Source: CAYFWF01 sp964346815
GTDB lineage: Bacteria; Acidobacteriota; Aminicenantia; Aminicenantales; Aminicenantaceae
Length of the DNA stretch: 64,000 nucleotides
NCBI GenBank assembly: GCA_964346815.1
Contig: CAYFWF010000055.1
Location: forward strand, 107,356 to 171,355
Reading direction: 5' to 3'
In this document: positions 59,400-64,000 of the stretch, piece after piece
Layout of the letters: every line of letters begins with the position of its first letter
Numbering within the stretch: position 1 is the first letter of the stretch
Translations under genes and position numbers: made by a program
The notes under the pieces: model-generated
The model's input: only the letters and a program-made list of their open reading frames with translations
The model's database searches: none
Told to the model about the DNA's origin: nothing

Positions 59400-61313
59400 T
59401 TACACTTTGACCGGATCCCTTTTGGCCGAGACTCGCGCGGGCTGTGGAGCCTTTTTCGGTTTGGCCTCTTTCGGTTTTGCCTTTTTGGCTGTCTTTTTCT
59501 TTATGCTGGGTTTTTTCCCCTTTACGATTGCATCGATTTCATCGGAGGAAAGGACTTCTTTTTCCAGGAGAGCCTCTGCAATCGATTTCAGGGCTTTCTT
59601 GTTGTTTTCGAGCAGACCTTTGGATCTTTCGAAATTTCGATTGATGATCTTCTTGACCTCGATATCGATGAGTTCGGCAGTTTTTTCGCTGAAGTTTTTA
59701 TGCATGGCCAGATCCTTGCCGAGAAAGACAAGGTCATCCCGTTCACCGAATGTCAAGGGACCGAGATCAGACATCCCGTACTGGCAGACCATTTTCCGGG
59801 CGATTTCCGTCGCCCGCTCAAAATCATTGGCTGCTCCGGTCGTGGCCTTATTCAAGAACAGATTTTCAGCTACTCTTCCCGCCATCAAGACGGAAAGCTG
59901 TGCTTCGAGATAAGTCTTGGAGTAGGTATAACGGTCGTCCAGGGGAAGCTGTTGGGTGGTTCCCAAAGCCATTCCTCTAGGAATGATCGTCACTTTGTGG
60001 ATAGGATCAGCCTCGGGGATGAGGGCGGCTATGAGAGCATGCCCGGCCTCATGATAGGCCGTGCTCTTTTTCTCCTCCTCCGATATGATCATGCTCTTTC
60101 TCTCCACGCCCATCAGAACCTTGTCCTTAGCTGCTTCCATATCGTGCATCATGACATTATCCTGGCCGAGGCGTGCTGCGAGAAGAGCGGCTTCATTGAC
60201 CAGGTTGGCCAGATCAGCGCCTGAAAAGCCTGGGGTTGAGCGGGCAAGGACTTTCAAATCTACATCCTTGTTCAGCGGGATGTTTTTCACATGCACCTTG
60301 AGAATATCCTCTCGGCCTTTGACATCGGGCATATTCACTACGATCCGGCGGTCGAAGCGTCCGGGTCGCAAAATGGCCGTGTCGAGAATATCGGGCCTGT
60401 TTGTGGCAGCGATCAGGATGATTCCTTCGTTGGAGTCGAAACCGTCCATCTCCACAAGGAGCTGGTTGAGGGTTTGTTCCCTCTCGTCATGTCCTCCTCC
60501 CAGGCCTGCTCCCCGCTGTCTCCCCACAGCATCGATCTCATCGATGAAGATGAGGCAAGGAGCATGCTTTTTCCCCTGATCGAAAAGGTCCCTCACTCGA
60601 GAGGCTCCCACTCCGACGAACATTTCGACAAAGTCTGAGCCGCTGATCGAGAAGAAAGGGACTCCGGCTTCTCCGGCTACTGCTCGGGCAAGAAGCGTCT
60701 TTCCTGTACCGGGAGCTCCGACCAGCAGGACGCCTTTGGGAATCCTTCCACCCAGCTTTTGAAATTTATGGGGATCTTTCAGGAATCCGATGATTTCCTG
60801 GAGCTCTTCTTTGGCTTCCTCCACACCGGCCACATCCTTGAAGGTCACCTTCTTCTGAACTCCGGAGAAAAGTTTGGCCCGGCTCTTTCCAAAGGAGAGG
60901 GCTTTATTTCCTCCCGACTGCATCTGCCTCATAAAGAAGACCCAGAAGAGTATCAGAAGGATGATGGGAAACCAGGTGAAGAGATACGAGAACCACGGGC
61001 TTCGTGAAGTGTCTTTGACGGTAATGATGATGTTATTTTCGCGCAGAATCTTAACCAGGTCGTCGTACTGGGAAGGAGCTACGCTTTTGAATGCAGTACC
61101 GTCGGTGAATTTCCCCTTGAGCTGGTTCCCCGATATGGTTACTTCGATGATGTTTCCCCTCTCCACTTCATCCATAAATTCGCTGAAATTAATTTCTTTC
61201 TGGCCTGCACCGGGTGACTGGAGAAGGCTCCAGAGGACGATAATAATGATCCCAGCGGCAATCCAGAAGATGATGCTTCTGTATGTCCTGGGAGGTCTTT
61301 TGATGTCTGGCAT
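59400..61313 (-). CDS. ftsH: ATP-dependent zinc metalloprotease FtsH
   Basis: FtsH extracts and degrades membrane and cytoplasmic proteins. The 637-residue protein has helix 1 near residues 12-28, an extracytoplasmic part, helix 2 near 105-125, an AAA+ domain (Walker A GAPGTGKT, Walker B LIFIDEIDAVG, second region TNRPDILDTAILRPGRFDR) and an M41 protease domain (HEAGH zinc site). The C-terminal 35 residues are unusually rich in Lys, Pro and Ala. AAGGA precedes the ATG, and a promoter is visible upstream. Confidence 0.98.
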   Translation of the reverse strand: MPDIKRPPRTYRSIIFWIAAGIIIIVLWSLLQSPGAGQKEINFSEFMDEVERGNIIEVTISGNQLKGKFTDGTAFKSVAPSQYDDLVKILRENNIIITVKDTSRSPWFSYLFTWFPIILLILFWVFFMRQMQSGGNKALSFGKSRAKLFSGVQKKVTFKDVAGVEEAKEELQEIIGFLKDPHKFQKLGGRIPKGVLLVGAPGTGKTLLARAVAGEAGVPFFSISGSDFVEMFVGVGASRVRDLFDQGKKHAPCLIFIDEIDAVGRQRGAGLGGGHDEREQTLNQLLVEMDGFDSNEGIILIAATNRPDILDTAILRPGRFDRRIVVNMPDVKGREDILKVHVKNIPLNKDVDLKVLARSTPGFSGADLANLVNEAALLAARLGQDNVMMHDMEAAKDKVLMGVERKSMIISEEEKKSTAYHEAGHALIAALIPEADPIHKVTIIPRGMALGTTQQLPLDDRYTYSKTYLEAQLSVLMAGRVAENLFLNKATTGAANDFERATEIARKMVCQYGMSDLGPLTFGERDDLVFLGKDLAMHKNFSEKTAELIDIEVKKIINRNFERSKGLLENNKKALKSIAEALLEKEVLSSDEIDAIVKGKKPSIKKKTAKKAKPKEAKPKKAPQPARVSAKRDPVKV

Positions 61314-61335
61314 GATTTATTCCTTCTGAGAAAAC

Positions 61336-61383
61336 ATTTTATCACGTTTCGCTAAAATTGTTAACAAAACTCTCCGGTTTTGT
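61336..61383 (-). promoter_or_regulatory. Predicted ftsH promoter with upstream inverted repeat
   Basis: On the minus strand TTAACA and TAAAAT (each five of six) are 17 bases apart (61336-61364), about 20 bases from the ftsH start codon. ACAAAAC/GTTTTGT forms a 7-bp inverted repeat with a 6-base centre at 61364-61383, upstream of and touching the -35 box. Confidence 0.5.
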
Positions 61384-61580
61384 AGGATTCGAAGGCGTTT
61401 TTTCGTGCAACTAAGAAAATCTGAGGAAGAATTTTTTATTCTTCTTGCTATTATTATACGTTCGAAAATACAGAATTTATTCATTCTCCAGGAAATTTAT
61501 TCCTCAAGTGAGAAAATCGCGCACTCGCTGTTCATAAGGAGTAGTCAGGAGATACGGATTCTTATGAATCTGGAGTGGTC

Positions 61581-61609
61581 TTGACTGATAACCGCAGTTT
61601 TTGTAACAT
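61581..61609 (+). promoter_or_regulatory. Predicted tRNA-Ala promoter
   Basis: TTGACT and TAACAT are separated by 17 bases; the predicted start is about 10 bases before the mature tRNA 5' end. Confidence 0.55.
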
Positions 61610-61625
61610 GATAGACCTCCTGGGT

Positions 61626-61701
61626 GGGGCTGTAGCTCAGTTGGGAGAGTGCTTGACTGGCAGTCAAGAGGTCGTGGGTTCAAATCCCATCAGCTCCACC
61701 A
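61626..61701 (+). tRNA. tRNA-Ala (anticodon GGC)
   Basis: All stems fold: acceptor GGGGCTG with CAGCTCC (one G-U pair), D arm, anticodon stem CTTGA/TCAAG around the loop CTGGCAG, and T arm GTGGG/CCCAT with TTCAAAT. The anticodon GGC reads alanine codons GCC and GCU. The CCA end is encoded. It marks the left border of an apparent accessory region. Confidence 0.96.
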
Positions 61702-61967
61702 CCTATCCGCCTTTATTTTCAGACTTTTACCTCGTTTCCGTCTTTCAGTCAAATCTGTGACATATTCGTTACAGGGACCGGAGAAGTCTGTTCTGTGATA
61801 TTGTTTCTAAGAAATCACTTAAGCCGCAGGCATGCAGCATAATGTGATTTTCTCCCTCCGGGAGCGTTAATCTTTACTTTTTTCTCTATACCATACTTCC
61901 ACCCTGAAACAAGAATAGCCCGGAAGTCGCGGGGGACTTCCGCATGAAAGCGCAGGAGGTGGTTAGC
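61702..61967 (+). other. Leader region with hairpins before small ORFs
   Basis: No gene is supported here. CTCCC-TCC-GGGAG (around 61855) and, at 61921-61942, CGGAAGTC/GACTTCCG with a 6-base loop form stems. The second stem ends about 25 bases before the first small-ORF start and could regulate its translation. Confidence 0.4.
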
Positions 61968-62075
61968 GTGTTTGTTTTTCCCAAAATTGAGGAGATAGAG
62001 AGCATAAGGAGAAAGATAGAGGAAGGCTTCGACCTAGAGGACTGGGAGATCTGGGTCTATAAGGAGTTCATGTGA
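61968..62075 (+). CDS. Small ORF 1 (35 residues), unknown
   Basis: A GTG-started frame with AGGAGG eight bases upstream encodes a 35-residue acidic peptide with many Glu, Ile and Arg residues (PKIEEIESIRRKIEEG ...). An ATG eight codons earlier is also in frame. I do not recognise it. It is the first of three closely spaced frames that each have a good ribosome binding site, which is the main reason to accept it. Confidence 0.5.
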   Translation: MFVFPKIEEIESIRRKIEEGFDLEDWEIWVYKEFM

Positions 62076-62085
62076 GGTGATGGAT

Positions 62086-62256
62086 ATGAGGAGTTCGAAG
62101 GAATTGAAAAAAATCTTTGAAAGTCTAGACGATAACGAGCAGTTCGGCCTTTCTTTCGGGCTGTTCCCGTTCAGGCTGGAAAAATACGCGCTCGATAAAG
62201 AGGAAATGGTCGCCCTGATCGAAATGTCGCAGAAAAAAACGGGGATAGAATGTTAA
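62086..62256 (+). CDS. Small ORF 2 (56 residues), unknown
   Basis: The frame starts at ATG 62086 with GAGGTG seven bases upstream (an ATG two codons earlier is possible) and encodes a 56-residue protein with charged helical ends and a hydrophobic FGLSFGLFPFRL middle. It begins 10 bases after small ORF 1 stops. No family is recognised. Confidence 0.55.
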   Translation: MRSSKELKKIFESLDDNEQFGLSFGLFPFRLEKYALDKEEMVALIEMSQKKTGIEC

Positions 62257-62274
62257 GGATAAGGAGGGATTGAT

Positions 62275-62418
62275 ATGGAAAAGCTGGGGAAAGAGATTAA
62301 GGAATGGAAGGAGTTTCTTATAGAGGATTTGCAGAAAATCCTCAAGGAGGAGATCGAGAAGGACGTGGAAGTCCTATTCGATTGCCTCTTGCACAAGAGA
62401 CTTCTGAAAGAGCGATAG
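62275..62418 (+). CDS. Small ORF 3 (47 residues), unknown
   Basis: AAGGAGGGA precedes ATG 62275. The 47-residue product is strongly helical and charged (KEIKEWKEFLIEDL), with a heptad-like spacing that could form a coiled coil. It follows small ORF 2 by 18 bases, so the three look like one operon. Function unknown; a small toxin, antitoxin or phage-derived protein are all possible. Confidence 0.55.
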   Translation: MEKLGKEIKEWKEFLIEDLQKILKEEIEKDVEVLFDCLLHKRLLKER

Positions 62419-62420
62419 TT

Positions 62421-62673
62421 AGCGCCGGCCCGGGAGAGCCGTTGATATTATTTTCTCCTCTTTCCTTCTTTTTTTCACATTTTCTGTGAAAATTCCTGTT
62501 GAAATCCACGGACTTTCTTTGTCAATGAATTGATTCGATTCAAATTCCGGTTTGTTACACAAATTCTGGTCATATGTAGCGCCGGCTGTTGTCAGCAAAA
62601 GGGGGGTTGATGATGGGAACCAAAAAGGTGTGAGCCCTCTCCAGCCGGCACAAGAGAGCCATTTTTATTATAG
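62421..62673. repeat. Imperfect direct repeat pair around a structured segment
   Basis: AGCGCCGGCCCGGGAGAGCC... at 62421 and AGCCGGCACAAGAGAGCC... at 62643 align over about 31 bases, ending in TATTAT in both. Between them TAGCGCCGGC also recurs at 62577. Such pairs can mark a past insertion or two related terminators. Confidence 0.4.
62581..62649 (+). ncRNA. Possible structured RNA with long-range stem
   Basis: GCCGGCTG (62581-62588) can pair perfectly with CAGCCGGC (62642-62649), closing a 53-base interior that contains a G-run followed by a double ATG and a seven-codon frame. It does not match a riboswitch I know. It could be a leader or a small RNA. Confidence 0.3.
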
Positions 62674-62819
62674 CATATTTTGGAAGTAATATTTTTATGA
62701 TAAAATTAAATAAGTGGGAAAGTTAATAGCAAAAAATAGACGAATAATAGAATTACATGTTGCTAAATTTTTAAATCAATAAAAACTTATGTGCTAGCAA
62801 GATTTTTTTGGGTTTAAAT

Positions 62820-64000
62820 GTGAAATTAGTATGTGTTAGACTTCGCAATTTCCGTTGCTTCAAAGAAGAAATAGGAGTCGACGTTGGCAACTTAACTGCA
62901 TTTATTGGAAAAAATGACGCAGGAAAATCTTCAATTTTGGACGCTCTAGATGTTTTCTTTAATGATGCTGCAGTAGATTCTGAGGATGGTTGTTGTGCAG
63001 GGAATAAAGAAGATGTCCGAATAATTTGTGAATTTAAGGACCTTCCTCCTTCCCTTGTTGTTGATGTTGATTATGTAACTACTTTAAAAAATGAATATCT
63101 TTTAAATGAAAATAATCGTCTTGAGATTCATAAAGTCTATAATTGTAATTTAAGTAAACCAAAACCCTCAGTTTTTGCAAGAGCAGTACATCCAACCACA
63201 GAGAATTTTAATGACCTTCTATTGCTGAAAAGAACAGAATTGCAAGATCGTGCTAATAGGCTCGGTGTTGATATATCTCAAGTCGATAATAGAATTAATG
63301 CCCAATTGCGTCGTGCAATATGGAATTTTGCAGAAGACCTGTCACTTGCTCCCTACGAAATACCTCTTGATAAAGAAGGCGCAAAACAGATTTGGGATCA
63401 ATTAAAAAAAGAATTACCAGTATTTTCTTTATTCAAATCTGATCGCCCAAGTACTGATCAGGATGAAGAAGCCCAAGATCCGATGAAAGCTGCTGTAAAA
63501 GAAGCCATTAAGACCAAGGAGGTGGAACTTAATCAAATTGCCGAATATGTCAGAAGCGAGGTAAAAGCAATTGCTGATAATACTGTTAACAAAATTCGCG
63601 AGATGGATCCAAATCTAGCAAGCCAACTTTCTCCGAGATTTACCTCTCCTAATTGGGCAAATGTTTTCAAAATAAGCCTAACTGGTGAAGATGAAATTCC
63701 AATTAATAAAAGAGGAAGCGGAGTTCGGCGCTTAATCCTTCTGAATTTCTTTAGGGCCAAAGCTGAAAAACAAGCATATGAAAAAGAAGCAAGTGATATT
63801 ATTTATGCAGTAGAGGAGCCTGAAACTTGTCAGCATCCAAATAGCCAACGGATGCTTATGCACGCTTTTGGAGAGCTAGCAGAGCAACCAGACTGTCAAG
63901 TTATTGTATCGACTCACACCCCGACCTTAGGACGGATGCTACCTGTTGAGGCCTTGCGCTATATTGAAATTAGAGAAGATGGGAATCGTATTATCCACTC
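62820..64000 (+). CDS. OLD/AAA-type ATPase, 3' end beyond window (partial)
   Basis: A partial protein of at least 393 residues, cut by the window end. It begins VKLVCVRLRNFRCF, then Walker A IGKNDAGKSS (residues 29-38), an ABC-like signature GSGVRRL, Walker B AVEEPE (330-335) and the H-loop STHTP (His366). This is the SMC-like ATPase of the OLD/RecF group, as in OLD nucleases and Gabija GajA or PARIS AriA-type phage-defence proteins. The missing C-terminus would show whether a Toprim nuclease follows. Codon use is clearly AT-richer than the neighbouring genes. The start is GTG 62820, or TTG 62808; no good ribosome binding site is visible. Confidence 0.82.
   Translation, partial: MKLVCVRLRNFRCFKEEIGVDVGNLTAFIGKNDAGKSSILDALDVFFNDAAVDSEDGCCAGNKEDVRIICEFKDLPPSLVVDVDYVTTLKNEYLLNENNRLEIHKVYNCNLSKPKPSVFARAVHPTTENFNDLLLLKRTELQDRANRLGVDISQVDNRINAQLRRAIWNFAEDLSLAPYEIPLDKEGAKQIWDQLKKELPVFSLFKSDRPSTDQDEEAQDPMKAAVKEAIKTKEVELNQIAEYVRSEVKAIADNTVNKIREMDPNLASQLSPRFTSPNWANVFKISLTGEDEIPINKRGSGVRRLILLNFFRAKAEKQAYEKEASDIIYAVEEPETCQHPNSQRMLMHAFGELAEQPDCQVIVSTHTPTLGRMLPVEALRYIEIREDGNRIIH

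Larger units (their letters stand above)
61314..61625. other. Intergenic region, ftsH to tRNA-Ala
   Basis: This 312-base stretch holds the ftsH promoter, a GAAGAAT/ATTCTTC stem with a T-rich loop (61426-61444) that may end upstream reading, and the tRNA promoter at 61581-61609. I see no gene in it. Confidence 0.6.
62419..62819. other. Gap with hairpins and imperfect direct repeat
   Basis: This 401-base gap has no supported gene. It holds a TTTTCACA/TGTGAAAA hairpin (62472-62492), a GCCGGCTG/CAGCCGGC inverted repeat (62581-62649) and an imperfect direct repeat at its two sides. Its right third is AT-rich and leads into the ATPase gene. Confidence 0.55.

Noticed and set aside
59232..60224. 330-codon plus-strand frame
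   Set aside because: Antisense to folP and ftsH, both complete; judged a shadow frame.
61702..64000. Attachment-site duplication of the tRNA-Ala 3' end
   Set aside because: I found no second copy of the T-arm/acceptor sequence before the window end, so integration at this tRNA is only inferred from position and composition.
1..64000. CRISPR arrays, rRNA genes or complete insertion sequences
   Set aside because: No regularly spaced repeat series, rRNA segments or transposase genes were seen on reading through both strands.

Overview
The window reads as chromosome of an anaerobic, Gram-negative-type bacterium of moderate GC. It carries an oxygen-independent class III ribonucleotide reductase cluster, several lipoprotein (lipobox) and Tat-type signal peptides, MacB/FtsX-like ABC export genes, a c-di-AMP cluster and many exported peptidases and amidohydrolases. 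The gene mix resembles deep-branching heterotrophs such as Acidobacteriota/Aminicenantota, but that assignment is an inference and no rRNA is present to settle it.

Layout. 1-9.5 kb: housekeeping and salvage genes (exported amidase, HAD phosphatase, YjbQ, nrdD-glutaredoxin-nrdG-dut, TrmJ-like methyltransferase, OsmC, SppA-like lipoprotein). 9.7-11.2 kb: a membrane protein with a degenerate HD-GYP-like domain, then DUF429. 11.2-18.1 kb: a minus-strand run that looks like a lipid-modification operon (CehA-type PHP protein, CDP-alcohol phosphatidyltransferase, radical SAM, VTT membrane protein, epimerase, diacylglycerol-kinase-like protein). 19.4-19.7 kb: a gene-free element bounded by inverted repeats. 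19.8-24.9 kb: exported creatininase homologue, ferritin-like protein, ABC transporter pair and lipoprotein dipeptidase.

25.0-34.3 kb is the most distinctive part. A peptide-type solute-binding protein without permeases is co-transcribed with a sensor kinase and an NtrC-type sigma-54 activator. Three GG-N10-GC (-24/-12) promoters precede, in turn, this operon, a receiver-only regulator plus transglutaminase-like protein, and an exported NTF2-nitroreductase fusion plus M20 peptidase. Each promoter has a GTAAM-N5-TTTAC inverted repeat about 95-120 bp upstream of its predicted start. This looks like one self-regulated sigma-54 regulon.

34.4-39.5 kb: a plus-strand operon (cupin, Nudix, DUF89, Tat-type DUF362, DUF6599-like, Tat-type class V aminotransferase). 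39.6-42.5 kb: radical SAM protein, MocR regulator with a clear promoter and operator, and Tag glycosylase. 42.5-45.5 kb: a pgsB-pgsC-pgsW poly-gamma-glutamate locus behind a long leader, with pgsB apparently starting at AUC. 45.6-54.7 kb: LarA-like racemase, Fe-type alcohol dehydrogenase divergent from a PfkB kinase, an EIIA-zinc-ribbon fusion, M14 carboxypeptidase, release-factor-like protein and a hydantoinase/carbamoylase-type M20 enzyme. 54.8-61.3 kb: the widespread ftsH-folP-cdaA-cdaR-glmM-pdxJ block on the minus strand.

The right edge (61.6-64.0 kb) starts with tRNA-Ala(GGC). It continues with three small tandem ORFs that have good ribosome binding sites, structured and repeated intergenic DNA, and then visibly AT-richer DNA encoding the N-terminal part of an OLD/AAA-type ATPase cut by the window end. 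That arrangement suggests the start of an integrated accessory or defence island.
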